Positions 1 through 8,777 of a stretch of 64,000 nucleotides of DNA are shown piece after piece. Location of the stretch: the NCBI RefSeq assembly GCF_003330765.1, contig NZ_CP024903.1:2666001-2730000 (forward strand), given 5' to 3'. The DNA is from Burkholderia pyrrocinia (GTDB lineage Bacteria; Pseudomonadota; Gammaproteobacteria; Burkholderiales; Burkholderiaceae). Made by a program: the position numbers and the translations under genes. A model generated the notes under the pieces. That model ran no database searches, was not told where the DNA came from, and saw only the letters and a list, made by a program, of their open reading frames with translations. Each line of letters begins with the position of its first letter. Within the stretch, counting starts at the first letter, position 1.

Positions 1-1094
1 GTCTTCGCGATCAGGTTGATCGCCTCGGTCGTGCCGCGCACGAACACGATCTCGTCGGGCGACGACGCGCCGATGAAACGCCGCACGGTGTCCCGCGCAT
101 GCTCGTATGCATCCGTCGCGCGACCGGCCAGCGCATGCGCGGCACGATGGATGTTCGAGTTCTCGTGAGCGTAGAAATACGCGAGGCGGTCGATCACGGC
201 CTGCGGCTTGTGCGTCGTCGCCGCATTGTCGAACCAGACCAACGGCTTGCCGTTCACGCGCTCCTGCAGGATCGGGAAATCGCGGCGGATCGCGTTCACG
301 TCGAACGGCGGGTGCGCGCCGCGATGCAGCTGACCTTGCGGCTCGGCGGCGCGCGCATCGTCGACGAAATAACGCGGCACATCGGCGCCCGATGCGCGCG
401 AGACCGGCACGTCGCGATGCACGGCGAGCAGTTCGCGCAGCGCATCGTCGCCCGGCAGCCCGAACGCTTCCGGTGACGCAAGGCCGTTCGACGGCACCAC
501 GATGTCCTGCGGCGTGGCCTGCCAGCCCTGCAGCGAACCGTCGGTGAAGTAGTATGGCGACGCCTTCGCCGCGCTTTCCGGTGCCGCCGCATTCACCGGC
601 GGCACGCCGAGCGCCGCGCCGCCGATGCGCGGCTCGAGCGCGGGCGCGATCGACACGACAGTGTCGGGCAGCCCGTTCTGCGCAGCCACATGCGGCGCGA
701 GCGCGGGCACGCGATTGCCGAGCGACAACACGTGCGTCGGCGCGGACGGCGCGAGGTTCGTGCCGGCCGCCTTGCCCTGCGGCAGCGCGAGGCCCGGCAC
801 GCCGGTGCCCGTGCCGCCCGGCCCCGCGAGCGGCGAGCCGGCCGGTGCCGGGTTGCTCACCGACGCAAGGATCGGCGCGGCGGCCGGCAACGCCGACGGC
901 ACGCCGCCGACCGCGCCGCTGCCCGCCGACAGCCCGGGCGCGGTGGCCTGCCCGGGCGGTGTCGAGAAGAACTCGGACGCGAGCCGAGCCAGCGTCGCGG
1001 GGTCGGGCAACCCGGCCGGCAGCGGCGCGTGCGGCAGCGCGAGCGCGTCGCCGCCAGCCAGGCCGGGATTAACGGTAGGTGTCGGGATAGTCAT
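1..1094 (-). CDS. Cysteine desulfurase, encapsulin cargo (partial, C-terminus beyond window)
   Basis: A SufS-type PLP enzyme that should release sulfur from L-cysteine as cargo of the adjacent shell protein. The first ~260 residues are Ala/Pro/Gly-rich low complexity with islands such as [10 protein letters not shown] and [12 protein letters not shown] class V aminotransferase fold follows ([35 protein letters not shown]); the PLP lysine lies outside the window. A disordered N-terminal cargo-loading domain of this kind is known for family 2A encapsulin desulfurases. The ATG at 1094 lies inside the shell gene and overlaps its last 26 bases without a clear Shine-Dalgarno, which suggests translational coupling. 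About 365 residues are visible. The role in sulfur storage is inferred from family and context. Confidence 0.9.
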   Translation of the reverse strand, partial: MTIPTPTVNPGLAGGDALALPHAPLPAGLPDPATLARLASEFFSTPPGQATAPGLSAGSGAVGGVPSALPAAAPILASVSNPAPAGSPLAGPGGTGTGVPGLALPQGKAAGTNLAPSAPTHVLSLGNRVPALAPHVAAQNGLPDTVVSIAPALEPRIGGAALGVPPVNAAAPESAAKASPYYFTDGSLQGWQATPQDIVVPSNGLASPEAFGLPGDDALRELLAVHRDVPVSRASGADVPRYFVDDARAAEPQGQLHRGAHPPFDVNAIRRDFPILQERVNGKPLVWFDNAATTHKPQAVIDRLAYFYAHENSNIHRAAHALAGRATDAYEHARDTVRRFIGASSPDEIVFVRGTTEAINLIAK

Positions 1095-2001
1095 GGAACT
1101 TGGCGATTTCGACGTCATCGAGGACAGCCAGCGCATCCGGCGAATGGACCGCGAGCGAGCAATACAGCGAGATCAGGTACGACGCGATCGCCTGGTTGTT
1201 GATCCCCATGAAGCGCACCGACAGGCCCGGCCCCTGCTCGCCCGCGACGCCCGGCTGATAGAGGCCGACGACGCCCTGCCGCTTGTCGCCGACGCGCAGC
1301 AGCAGGATCTTGGTCTTGCCGTCCGCGACCGGCACCTTGTCCGACGGGATCAACGGAATGCCGCGCCACGTGAGGAACTGCGAGCCGAACAGGCTGACGG
1401 TCGGCGGCGGCACGCCGCGCCGCGTGCATTCGCGGCCGAACGCGGCGATCGCGAGCGGGTGCGTGAGGAAGAACGCGGGCTCCTTCCACACCTTCGTCAG
1501 CAGTTCGTCGAGATCGTCCGGCGTCGGCGCGCCCGTCAGCGGGAAGATCCGCTGTTCGTCGCTCACGTTCGCCAGCAGCCCGTAGTCGGGATTGTTGATC
1601 AGCTGGCTTTCCTGCAGTTCCTTGATCGTCTCGATCGTCAGGCGCAGCTGTTCCTTGATCTGGTCATGAGGACTGCTGTAAAGATCGGAGATCCGCGTAT
1701 GCACGTCGAGCACCGTGCTCACCGCGTTCAGGAAGTATTCGCGCGGCTGTTCCTCGTACGGCACGAAGGTCTGCGGCAGCACGCTTTCGTCCTCGAGCTG
1801 CGTGCACGCGGCGCGCACGGCTTCCGGGTTCTTCACCTGATTCAGGCGATAGATGCCGGCCTCGACCGGCACCCATTGCAGCAGATGGGTCAGCCAGCGC
1901 GGCGTGATCGTGGAAAGCTGGGGGACGGTCTTGGTAGCGTTCGCTAGTTGGCGGGCGGCGTGATCGCTCAGCGCGGCCGTGCCGCTTGCAACGGTCGACA
2001 T
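1069..2001 (-). CDS. srpI: Family 2A encapsulin shell protein (SrpI-like)
   Basis: A 310-residue HK97-fold shell protein expected to self-assemble into a nanocompartment around the cysteine desulfurase encoded next to it. Family hallmarks visible are an N-terminal extension ([18 protein letters not shown]), the phrases [20 protein letters not shown] and [11 protein letters not shown], and a C-terminus ending FHDYPDTYR. The length matches the family. The ATG at 2001 is preceded by GGAG at 8 nt. It overlaps the cargo gene and follows a 132-bp gap holding a motif shared with the rhodanese promoter region. Family 2A shells with this cargo are established as sulfur-metabolism compartments; elemental sulfur storage here is inference. 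It was once annotated generically as major membrane protein or SrpI. Confidence 0.93.
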   Translation of the reverse strand: MSTVASGTAALSDHAARQLANATKTVPQLSTITPRWLTHLLQWVPVEAGIYRLNQVKNPEAVRAACTQLEDESVLPQTFVPYEEQPREYFLNAVSTVLDVHTRISDLYSSPHDQIKEQLRLTIETIKELQESQLINNPDYGLLANVSDEQRIFPLTGAPTPDDLDELLTKVWKEPAFFLTHPLAIAAFGRECTRRGVPPPTVSLFGSQFLTWRGIPLIPSDKVPVADGKTKILLLRVGDKRQGVVGLYQPGVAGEQGPGLSVRFMGINNQAIASYLISLYCSLAVHSPDALAVLDDVEIAKFHDYPDTYR

Positions 2002-2088
2002 GTGTGGCTCCGGGTTCTTAAGATGAAAAACGGGATTGCTTATGACGCTCGGTGATTATCGGAAGCACGCACCTGCCGGCTCAACATG

Positions 2089-2100
2089 CTATAGCCGTCA
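2089..2100 (-). promoter_or_regulatory. 12-bp motif upstream of encapsulin, shared with rhodanese promoter region
   Basis: CTATAGCCGTCA (plus-strand reading) lies 88-99 nt upstream of the encapsulin start and recurs exactly at 3883-3894, 74-85 nt upstream of the rhodanese start. The spacing suggests a common activator box or promoter element for the two transcription units. It may be chance; no regulator is identified. Confidence 0.4.
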
Positions 2101-2132
2101 TGTCGTGCAACCGAAACGGAAACGGCGCAACC

Positions 2133-2354
2133 TCAGGTGACGTACGCGCCGGGCAGCAGCGTCGAGATCGACACGTCGAACGCGCGCGCGATCTTGTCGG
2201 CCGTGACGATCGACACGATCGCCTCGCCGCGCTCGATCTCGCCGACATACGAGCGGTTCAGCCCCGCATGCTCGGCGAGCTGCTCCTGCGACCACGTGCG
2301 CGCTTCGCGCAGCTTGCGCACGTTGGCGCCGAAGTGATGGATGAGGTCGCTCAT
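2133..2354 (-). CDS. Small XRE-family DNA-binding regulator
   Basis: A 73-residue protein that is almost entirely a Cro/CI-type helix-turn-helix (residues ~6-65: FGANVRKLREAR, SQEQLAEHAGLNRSYVGEIERG, KIARAFDVSISTLL). The ATG at 2354 lies 8 bp after the cysE stop, so it is probably cotranscribed with cysE and rhodanese. The next gene downstream is the encapsulin, separated by 131 bp, which makes the shell promoter a plausible target. There is no sensor domain, so it may work as a simple dose-dependent repressor or autoregulator. Longer upstream starts overlap cysE and give Arg-rich nonsense, so they were rejected. Confidence 0.85.
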   Translation of the reverse strand: MSDLIHHFGANVRKLREARTWSQEQLAEHAGLNRSYVGEIERGEAIVSIVTADKIARAFDVSISTLLPGAYVT

Positions 2355-2362
2355 GACGCGCC

Positions 2363-3310
2363 CTATGCGACCGACGCCGCCGCGCGCGGCGCGGCGTTCG
2401 CTTCGCTGCGCAGCACGGCCTGCGTGACGTTCGCGCCGGCCGGCACGTCCTGCGTGAGCCACACGTTGCCGCCGATCACCGCACCGCGCCCGATCGTCAC
2501 GCGGCCGAGGATCGTTGCGCCCGCATAGATCACCACGTCGTCCTCGACGATCGGATGGCGCGCGAGCCCTTTCTCCAGATGGCCGGCCGCATCGCGCGGA
2601 AAGCGCTTCGCGCCGAGCGTGACGGCCTGGTACACGCGCACGCGCTCGCCGATGATCGCCGTCTCGCCGATCACGACGCCCGTGCCGTGGTCGATGAAGA
2701 AGCCCGCGCCGATGCGCGCGCCCGGATGAATGTCGATGCCCGTTTCCGCATGCGCCTGCTCAGCGATGATCCGCGCAAGCAGCGGCAGGCCGAGCCGGTA
2801 CAGCTCGTGCGCGAGCCGGTGGTGGATCATCGCGAGGATGCCCGGGTAGCACAGCAGCACCTCGTCGACACTGCCGGCCGCCGGATCGCCATGGAACGCG
2901 GCCAGCACGTCGCTGTCGAGCAGCCGGCGAATCTCGGGCAGCCGCGCGGCAAACGCCTGCACCGCCGTCGCGGCCACTGTGTCGACTTCGCCGATTGTGT
3001 CGATCGGCCCGTCGGCGTTGCGCTGGCGCGCCGCATAGCGCAGCTCGAGCGTCACCTGCGCGAGCAGCGCGTTCAGCGCCGCGTCGAGCGCATGGGCCAC
3101 ATGGAAGTTCTCGCTCTCCTGGCGCAGGTCGGGCGGCCCGAGCCGCATCGGGAACAGCACGCCCTTCAGCGCGCCGATGATCTGCGCGAGCGCCTCGCGC
3201 GCGGGCAGGTCGCGCCCGCCCGGTTCGAGCGAGCGCCGCTGCTTCTCGCGCCACGCGCGGCGCACGGTCTGCAGCGACTGAACGATGTCGTCGATTTCGA
3301 ATGCGGCCAT
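2363..3310 (-). CDS. cysE: Serine O-acetyltransferase
   Basis: Makes O-acetyl-L-serine from serine and acetyl-CoA, the carbon skeleton for cysteine. It has 315 residues: a long helical N-terminal domain (to ~200) and a left-handed beta-helix of hexapeptide repeats containing DIHPGARIGAGFFIDHGTG and VVIGETAIIG, including the catalytic His/Asp region. The ATG at 3310 has GGGGAG 9 nt upstream. It is 28 bp downstream of the rhodanese gene and in the same operon. Clustering with a cysteine desulfurase encapsulin suggests it feeds cysteine synthesis linked to compartment sulfur cycling rather than being the housekeeping CysE. That role is inference. Confidence 0.9.
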   Translation of the reverse strand: MAAFEIDDIVQSLQTVRRAWREKQRRSLEPGGRDLPAREALAQIIGALKGVLFPMRLGPPDLRQESENFHVAHALDAALNALLAQVTLELRYAARQRNADGPIDTIGEVDTVAATAVQAFAARLPEIRRLLDSDVLAAFHGDPAAGSVDEVLLCYPGILAMIHHRLAHELYRLGLPLLARIIAEQAHAETGIDIHPGARIGAGFFIDHGTGVVIGETAIIGERVRVYQAVTLGAKRFPRDAAGHLEKGLARHPIVEDDVVIYAGATILGRVTIGRGAVIGGNVWLTQDVPAGANVTQAVLRSEANAAPRAAASVA

Positions 3311-3338
3311 GATGACTTCTCCCCGTATCGGCCGTGAC

Positions 3339-3809
3339 TCAGTCCTGCGCCCACGGCAGGCCGCGAAAGCGCCAGCCGTTGCGGCCGCCACGATGCTGCC
3401 CCTCGTCGAGGTCGCCCTCGAACCCTTCGAGCACGTTGAACACCCGTGTGAAGCCGCCCTTCGTTGCGGCCTCGGCCGCCTGCGCGGACCGGTTGCCGCT
3501 GCGGCACAGCAGCAGCACCACGGCATCCTTGCCGGTCTTCGCTTCCAGTTCGCGCACGAAACGCGGGTTGCGCGTCAGGCTCGTGCCGGTCGCCCACGGC
3601 ACATGCAGCGACGCCGGCACGTGGCCGACGAATTTCCGTTCTTCCGCGGTGCGCACGTCCACCAGCAGCGCGTCGCCGGCCGAGAACAGCGCCCACGCGG
3701 CTTCGGGCGCGACGCCGCCCGCGTAGGGTGTGCCGGCCGAGGCGGCCGCCGCGCGGGCGTCTACGAGCGCCTGCTGCGCAGCGGTTCGTTCTTCCAATGC
3801 AACCGTCAT
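3339..3809 (-). CDS. Rhodanese-domain sulfurtransferase
   Basis: A 156-residue single-domain rhodanese likely to carry persulfide sulfur. Cys102 sits in the active-site loop CRSGNRSA; LLVDVRTAEERKFVGHVP and RVFNVLEGFEGDLDE are standard rhodanese motifs. There is no signal peptide, so it is cytosolic. The start ATG at 3809 has AAGGAAG 6 nt upstream. It is the first gene of the minus-strand unit rhodanese-cysE-XRE preceding the encapsulin. Rhodaneses accompany family 2A encapsulins in many genomes and are thought to move sulfur to or from the compartment. The precise acceptor cannot be read from sequence. Confidence 0.9.
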   Translation of the reverse strand: MTVALEERTAAQQALVDARAAAASAGTPYAGGVAPEAAWALFSAGDALLVDVRTAEERKFVGHVPASLHVPWATGTSLTRNPRFVRELEAKTGKDAVVLLLCRSGNRSAQAAEAATKGGFTRVFNVLEGFEGDLDEGQHRGGRNGWRFRGLPWAQD

Positions 3810-4202
3810 GACACTTCCTTGTTTTCGCAGATTCGTATGATCAAAAACACCGGGAATGCGGCTGTTGCAGCTTGCGTGCTGTCTATAGCCGTCAGCGCCA
3901 CTATGCGAGTGCGACCGGGGAAGCAGAACCAATAAAAATTCATTTCCTAATCAGCGCCGTGCGAAATGCAATAGCAGACGCGCGCTATCGGCGCGGGTCC
4001 GCTCGCGTGCGGGAAATGCGGGACGATGACCGTTCGATGTCATGCATCGAAGGGCTTTGAAAGGAATGGCGGGAGACGATCAACGCGGCGTGCGGCGCGT
4101 TGTCATGGAATCCGAAATGGAGGGTATGCGCCTGCGCGGATGGCGCGAGGCATCGGCTAAACGCCTTTAGGCATCCAGCCGATGCCCTCATTCGTCAATT
4201 CA
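3810..4202. other. Intergenic region upstream of rhodanese operon
   Basis: This 393-bp stretch holds the rhodanese promoter region, including the shared 12-mer CTATAGCCGTCA at 3883-3894 and an AT-rich patch near 3931-3950. No convincing gene was found on either strand. It also contains the 3' flank of the amidase gene. Confidence 0.6.
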
Positions 4203-5603
4203 TCACAGCACCGGATCGACCGGCGCAACCGGCACGCCGCGCGCCTCGATGTCGCGCCCCGCGAGCAGGCACAGATCCTCGCGATGATGCGCGGCAACCA
4301 CCTGCACGCCTACCGGCACGCCGTTCACGAGCGCCGTCGTCACGGCCAGCCCCGGCAGCCCCATCGCGGGCAGCGCGCGCAATGTGAGCTGCGCTTCCCA
4401 CACGCGCTCGAAGCCGTCCGGCCCCTGCCGGTCGAGATCGTCGGGGAACGGCAGTTCCGCCGACACGGGCAGCAGCAGCACCGCATACCCGTCGAGAAAC
4501 AGCCGCCACTGCCGTGTCAGCGTGGTACGCCGGACCAGCGCGCGGCCGATCACGTCGGCCGGGAGGCCGCGCACCTTGCCGCGCACGGCGGCGATCACCG
4601 CCGCCGCGCCCGGGTCGCCGTCGCTGGCAACCGCGTCCGCCAAAGCATCGAACCCGTCGCCGAGCCAAAGCTGTTCCTGCAGCAGCGCAGCTTCGCGCAT
4701 CGGCGGCGTATCGTCGATCTCGTCGACGGTCCAACCCGCATCGACGAGCCGGCGTGCGGCATCGCGCAACGCGGCCTCGACTTCGGGCACGACCTGCAAT
4801 CCGCCCGGACGCACGCACAACGCCGCGCGCCTCGGCATCGCGCGCCCTTCGATCGGCGCCTGCACGTACCACGGATCGCGCGGGTCGGGCGCGGCGATCG
4901 CCTGCAGCGCAAGCGCGAGATCGTCGATCGTGCGCGCGATCGGCCCCGTCGTCGACATCAGTTGCGCACCGATCGGACGCTCGGGCGACGACGCGTTGAA
5001 TGCCGGCACGCGACCGAGCGACGGCCGGATCCCGTGCACGCCGCATGCATACGCCGGGTAACGGACCGAACCGCCGATATCGGTGCCGAGCGCAAGCGGG
5101 CCGATCCCGGCAGCCACGGCGGCGGCCGCGCCGCCGCTCGATCCGCCCGGCGTGAGCGACGGGTTGCGCGGATTGCGCGTGTGGCCGTGCACGAGATTCG
5201 ACGTGAACCAGCGCAACGCGAACGTCGGCGAATTGGTGCGGCCGAGCAGGATCGCGCCGGCCTTTCTCAGGTTGCCGACCGACGGGCTGTCGGTGCGCGC
5301 GATCAGGTTCCCCTGCAGACGCGTGCCGTTGGTCGTCGCGAAATCCGCCTGATCGATGTTGATTTTCACGGTCACTGGCACACCCGCGAGCGGCCCTGGA
5401 TCGTCGCCGCGCGCGATCGCGCGATCGACTTCATCGGCCTGCCGCCGCACGTCGTCGGGCCGGTGTTCGATCACCGCGTTGATCGCCGGATTCACCGCGT
5501 CGAGACGATCGAGCACGGCGTCCGCCACTTCGCGCGCGGACACTTCACGTTGCCGCACGCGTTTCGCAAGTTCGGTTGCCGACAGTTGCCAGAGTTGCGT
5601 CAT
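4203..5603 (-). CDS. Amidase (amidase signature family)
   Basis: Hydrolyses an unknown amide in the cytoplasm. It has 466 residues with the Ser-cisSer-Lys triad: Lys80 in PVTVKINID, Ser155 in the Gly-Ser box TPGGSSGGAA, and nucleophile Ser179 in GTDIGGSVRYPA. A clear Shine-Dalgarno (AAGGAG) precedes ATG 5603. It sits 74 bp downstream of an exported alpha/beta hydrolase on the same strand, so the two may be cotranscribed. The family covers acetamidase, aryl-acylamidase, GatA-like and other enzymes. The substrate cannot be predicted, and no GatB/GatC neighbour supports a tRNA role. Confidence 0.9.
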   Translation of the reverse strand: MTQLWQLSATELAKRVRQREVSAREVADAVLDRLDAVNPAINAVIEHRPDDVRRQADEVDRAIARGDDPGPLAGVPVTVKINIDQADFATTNGTRLQGNLIARTDSPSVGNLRKAGAILLGRTNSPTFALRWFTSNLVHGHTRNPRNPSLTPGGSSGGAAAAVAAGIGPLALGTDIGGSVRYPAYACGVHGIRPSLGRVPAFNASSPERPIGAQLMSTTGPIARTIDDLALALQAIAAPDPRDPWYVQAPIEGRAMPRRAALCVRPGGLQVVPEVEAALRDAARRLVDAGWTVDEIDDTPPMREAALLQEQLWLGDGFDALADAVASDGDPGAAAVIAAVRGKVRGLPADVIGRALVRRTTLTRQWRLFLDGYAVLLLPVSAELPFPDDLDRQGPDGFERVWEAQLTLRALPAMGLPGLAVTTALVNGVPVGVQVVAAHHREDLCLLAGRDIEARGVPVAPVDPVL

Positions 5604-5677
5604 GACTTCTCCTTGGGAAAGGACATCACAATCACGCGCGGCGCCGCCCTTCAACGAAGGCGCGATACCGCGTTCAC

Positions 5678-6475
5678 TCACTGCGTATCCTGCTTCGCGC
5701 GTTCCGCGGCCGCGATGATCGCGTCGGCCACAGCCTTCGGCTGGCTCAGCATCGCGACATGGCTGCCGTTCACGCGCGTGACCGTCGCACCGATCCGCTT
5801 CGCCATCGCTTCCTGCAGCTTCGGATCGATCATCCGGTCCTGCGTCGCGACCACGAATGACGACGGCTTCGCATGCCACGCGGCCTGCGCGACCTTCTCC
5901 GAGATGCAACCGCCATACCACGGCCCCTGGGTCGCCGCAACGATGCGCTGCTGCGCGGGCGGCAGGTCCGGCGCGAAATCCTGCGCGATCGCCTTGTCCG
6001 ACAGCCGCGCGAAACCACCCGCATCCTTGCGCAATTCACCGGCCCATGCGGGCGCCGGCAGCCCCTGCGTGACGTCGGCGATCGACTGACCGTTGTCAGG
6101 CGCGAACGCGGCGACGTAGACGAGCGACTTCACCTTGTCGTCGTTGCCGGCGTCGCTGATCACGACGCCGGCCCACGAATGGCCGACCAGCACGACCGGC
6201 CCTTTCTGCTCGTCGATCGTGCGCTTCGTTGCAGCCGCATCGTCGGCGAGCGAGCTCAGCGGATTCTGCACCGACACGACGTGCAGCCCGCGCGCCTCGA
6301 GCAGCGGAATCACGCGGTTCCAGCTCGACCCGTCGGCGAACGCGCCGTGCACGAGCACGACATTCGTGCCCTTCAGGTCGTCCTGCGGCGCAGCCTGCGC
6401 CGCGACCGCACCGAACAGTCCGCCGATCACCGCGGCGGATACCAGAACCCGTTTCATCTTACCGGCCATCGTCAT
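5678..6475 (-). CDS. Exported alpha/beta hydrolase
   Basis: A 265-residue hydrolase with an N-terminal signal peptide (MKRVLVSAAVIGGLFGAVAAQA). Fold motifs are NVVLVHGAFADGSSW (oxyanion region), the nucleophile elbow GHSWAG with Ser100, and a late GSHVAML segment with the probable catalytic His. It resembles the EstC / salicylate-esterase-like subgroup common in soil proteobacteria. The ATG at 6475 has GGAG 5 nt upstream; an inner ATG six codons later is also possible. The likely location is the periplasm; the substrate is unknown. Confidence 0.88.
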   Translation of the reverse strand: MTMAGKMKRVLVSAAVIGGLFGAVAAQAAPQDDLKGTNVVLVHGAFADGSSWNRVIPLLEARGLHVVSVQNPLSSLADDAAATKRTIDEQKGPVVLVGHSWAGVVISDAGNDDKVKSLVYVAAFAPDNGQSIADVTQGLPAPAWAGELRKDAGGFARLSDKAIAQDFAPDLPPAQQRIVAATQGPWYGGCISEKVAQAAWHAKPSSFVVATQDRMIDPKLQEAMAKRIGATVTRVNGSHVAMLSQPKAVADAIIAAAERAKQDTQ

Positions 6476-6553
6476 GCTCCATTCTCTGTCGTGTTGTTCA
6501 ATTGAAGTGCTGCTGGGGTGGCCGCGCCTGCATGCAGCAGGCGCGGCAACGGA

Positions 6554-6901
6554 TCACGAATGCGCGTACAGGTCGTCGACGGCGTTGCGGGCAGCACGCG
6601 ACTGCGCGGCGTCACGATGACCGGCCGGCGTCGACGCATCGGCCACGTTGTCGCCTTGCGACTTCGACGGGCCGTTCTGGTCCGAACGTGCGACCTGCTC
6701 GGCAGCCGCAACGGCGTTCTGTGCGGCGGCGATGTCGTCCGGGTAATGCGCTTCGCTGCCGGCCGCGTTGTAGCCGGCCTTCTCGAGACGGATGAGGTCC
6801 GCGCGCACTTCAGCACGCGTGAGGCTGTGACCGGTATCGGCGAACGACAACGCGGGGATGGCGGCGAGGACGGCAACAACGAGGATTCGGGCGGTTTTCA
6901 T
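6554..6901 (-). CDS. DUF4148 secreted protein
   Basis: A 115-residue small exported protein with signal peptide MKTARILVVAVLAAIPALSFA followed by the DUF4148 signature LTRAEVRADLIRLEKAGYNA. These proteins are abundant in Burkholderia and of unknown function. A strong Shine-Dalgarno (AAGGAG) precedes ATG 6901. It is monocistronic, with a 296-bp upstream region separating it from the P460 gene. Compare the much shorter relative at 45523-45699. Confidence 0.85.
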   Translation of the reverse strand: MKTARILVVAVLAAIPALSFADTGHSLTRAEVRADLIRLEKAGYNAAGSEAHYPDDIAAAQNAVAAAEQVARSDQNGPSKSQGDNVADASTPAGHRDAAQSRAARNAVDDLYAHS

Positions 6902-7139
6902 GAGGGTTCTCCTTGAACGAAGTTGAGGTGTCGATCACTTGGCATCCGGTGTGAACGTCTGACACCGAACGTTTTCTGCATGTCGACAGTAGAACCCGCC
7001 CACGTATCCGGCATGTTTCCGGAACAGGGGCTTTGTGCATGCCAGTTTTTCCGGAACGGCCGCAGATACAGTACGATACAAACCCGCATGCCGCGTCGTT
7101 CACCGCCGTGCCGATGTGCTCCCCCGACGCACGCAACAC

Positions 7140-7169
7140 AAAAAAGGCGCGCCTCGCGCGGCACGCCTT
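7140..7169 (-). terminator. Rho-independent terminator for the P460/epoxide hydrolase unit
   Basis: Arms at 7144-7153 and 7160-7169 (AAGGCGYGCC type, one G-T wobble) with a 6-nt loop. On the minus strand they are followed by six T residues (plus A-run 7140-7145). It lies 28 bp past the P460 stop at 7198. Confidence 0.8.
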
Positions 7170-7197
7170 TCCGTCAAACCCGTCTTTTCATGTCACG

Positions 7198-7734
7198 TCA
7201 CGGCGCGAGCCGCGTGAACACGTAGTCATGGTTCTTCACACGCGCCTGGTGACACGCAAAGCACGTCTGATGCTGGCCGATATCGGCCGGCACGCCGTTG
7301 ATGAAGCGTCCGAACCCCCAGCCGCCCGTCGATGCATAGCGGCGCGAGTCCTTCACCATCACCTGCACGGTCGTCGCCTGGCCAGGCACCGTCGCCGGCG
7401 CGAACTCGTCGGACTGCTTGCGCTTGTACGCGAGCTTCACGAGGATCGTGCCGTCTGGAAACGGCAGCGTCGCCTGTTCGAGCGCGCGGATCGCGACGGG
7501 GTTGCCGAGCACCACGCGCAGCTCGTCGAGCGGCGCGGCCTCTTCGGCCGGCGCGACCATTTCCCATTTCCGGTAGCCGGGCGGGATCGTCACGCCGTAG
7601 ATCGGCGACGCGGCGGCTTTCGGCTGCTCCGCGAATGCGGCCGGGCCGCTCGCCGACAGCGCGCCGGCCAGCAGCGCGCCCGCGACGAGCGCGCGGCCCA
7701 TGCCGCGACGCAGGATGCCTGCGCCTGCCCGCAT
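7198..7734 (-). CDS. Cytochrome P460-family haem protein
   Basis: A 178-residue exported protein with signal peptide (to ~Ala35), the P460 fold phrases PIYGVTIPPGYRKWEMV and LPFPDGTILVKLAYKRK, and one c-type haem site C158-F-A-C161-H162 near the C-terminus. Family members include hydroxylamine-oxidising P460 and cytochrome c'-beta NO-binding proteins. A Lys cross-link residue cannot be assigned by eye. The start ATG (7734) overlaps the stop of the upstream epoxide hydrolase (TGATG), so the two are translationally coupled. Pairing of a haem protein with an exported hydrolase suggests periplasmic redox or detoxification, but the function is not determinable. Confidence 0.85.
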   Translation of the reverse strand: MRAGAGILRRGMGRALVAGALLAGALSASGPAAFAEQPKAAASPIYGVTIPPGYRKWEMVAPAEEAAPLDELRVVLGNPVAIRALEQATLPFPDGTILVKLAYKRKQSDEFAPATVPGQATTVQVMVKDSRRYASTGGWGFGRFINGVPADIGQHQTCFACHQARVKNHDYVFTRLAP

Positions 7735-8777
7735 CACAGATGCTCCACTTGCAGGATCGCGTCGGCGAACGCCTGCGGCGCTTCCTGCGGCAGGTTGTGG
7801 CCGATGCCGCCGGTGATCGTCCGGTGCTGGTACTTGCCCGTGAACCGCTTCGCATACGCGGCCGGTTCCGGATGCGGCGCGCCGTTCGCGTCGCCTTCCA
7901 TCGTGATCGTCGGCACCGTAATCGCCGGCCCGGCGGCGAGACGCCGCTCGATGTCGTCGTATTGCGCCTCGCCCTTGACGAGCCCGAGGCGCCAGCGATA
8001 GTTGTGGATCACGACGGCCACATGATCGGGGTTCTGGAACGACGCGGCCGAGCGCGCATAGGTCTCGTCGGAGAACTGCCACTTCGGCGACGCAAGTTGC
8101 CAGATCAGTTTGTTGAACGCATCGCGGTTCGCCGCGTAGCCGAGTGCGCCGCGCTCGGTCGTGAAATAGAACTGATACCACCACTGGAATTCGGCCTGTG
8201 GCGGCAGCGGCTTGCGGTTCGCCTCCTGGCTGCCGATCAGGTAGCCGCTCACCGACACCAGCGCCTTCACGCGCTGCGGCCACAGCGCCGCGATGATGTC
8301 GGCCGTGCGCGCGCCCCAGTCGTAGCCGCCGAACACCGCGCGGTCGATCTTCAGCGCATCCATCAGCGCGACGACGTCGACGGCCGTCACGGCCTGCTGG
8401 CCATTGCGCACCGTGTCGGCAGAGCGGAACGTCGTCGATCCGTAGCCGCGCAGGTACGGCACGATCACGCGATAGCCGGCCGCGACGAGCAGCGGCGCGA
8501 CTTCGGCATAGCTGTAGATGTCGTACGGCCAGCCGTGCAGCAGGAACACGACGGGGCCCTTCTTCGGCCCGAGGTCCGCATACCCGACGTTGAGCACGCC
8601 CGCGTCGATCTGGTGGATCGTGCCCAGCGACGCAACGCCGGCCGGGCGCTTCGCAGCCGGTGCATCGGGCGCCGACTGCGCGCGCGCCAGGTTGCCGAAC
8701 CCGAGGTCGGCGAGGCTCAGGCCCGCCAGCGTCGTGCCCAGGATCAGGCGGCGGCGGGTGTTCACGGTATCAGGCAT
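7734..8777 (-). CDS. Tat-exported epoxide hydrolase-like alpha/beta hydrolase
   Basis: A 347-residue hydrolase with a Tat-like leader (NTRRRLILGTTLAGLSLADLG). Motifs are HGWP (81-84), nucleophile Asp153 in GGYDWGAR, and C-terminal GGIGHNLPQEAP with the likely catalytic His. Asp in the elbow and HGWP indicate the epoxide hydrolase / haloalkane dehalogenase branch. The stop overlaps the P460 start by one base. The likely site is the periplasm. Fluoroacetate dehalogenase is an alternative activity that cannot be excluded. Confidence 0.87.
   Translation of the reverse strand: MPDTVNTRRRLILGTTLAGLSLADLGFGNLARAQSAPDAPAAKRPAGVASLGTIHQIDAGVLNVGYADLGPKKGPVVFLLHGWPYDIYSYAEVAPLLVAAGYRVIVPYLRGYGSTTFRSADTVRNGQQAVTAVDVVALMDALKIDRAVFGGYDWGARTADIIAALWPQRVKALVSVSGYLIGSQEANRKPLPPQAEFQWWYQFYFTTERGALGYAANRDAFNKLIWQLASPKWQFSDETYARSAASFQNPDHVAVVIHNYRWRLGLVKGEAQYDDIERRLAAGPAITVPTITMEGDANGAPHPEPAAYAKRFTGKYQHRTITGGIGHNLPQEAPQAFADAILQVEHL

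Noticed and set aside
625..1947. Long plus-strand open frame opposite the encapsulin and desulfurase genes
   Set aside because: High-GC shadow frame; the minus-strand products have recognisable family sequence, the plus-strand one is Arg/Asp-rich without family features.
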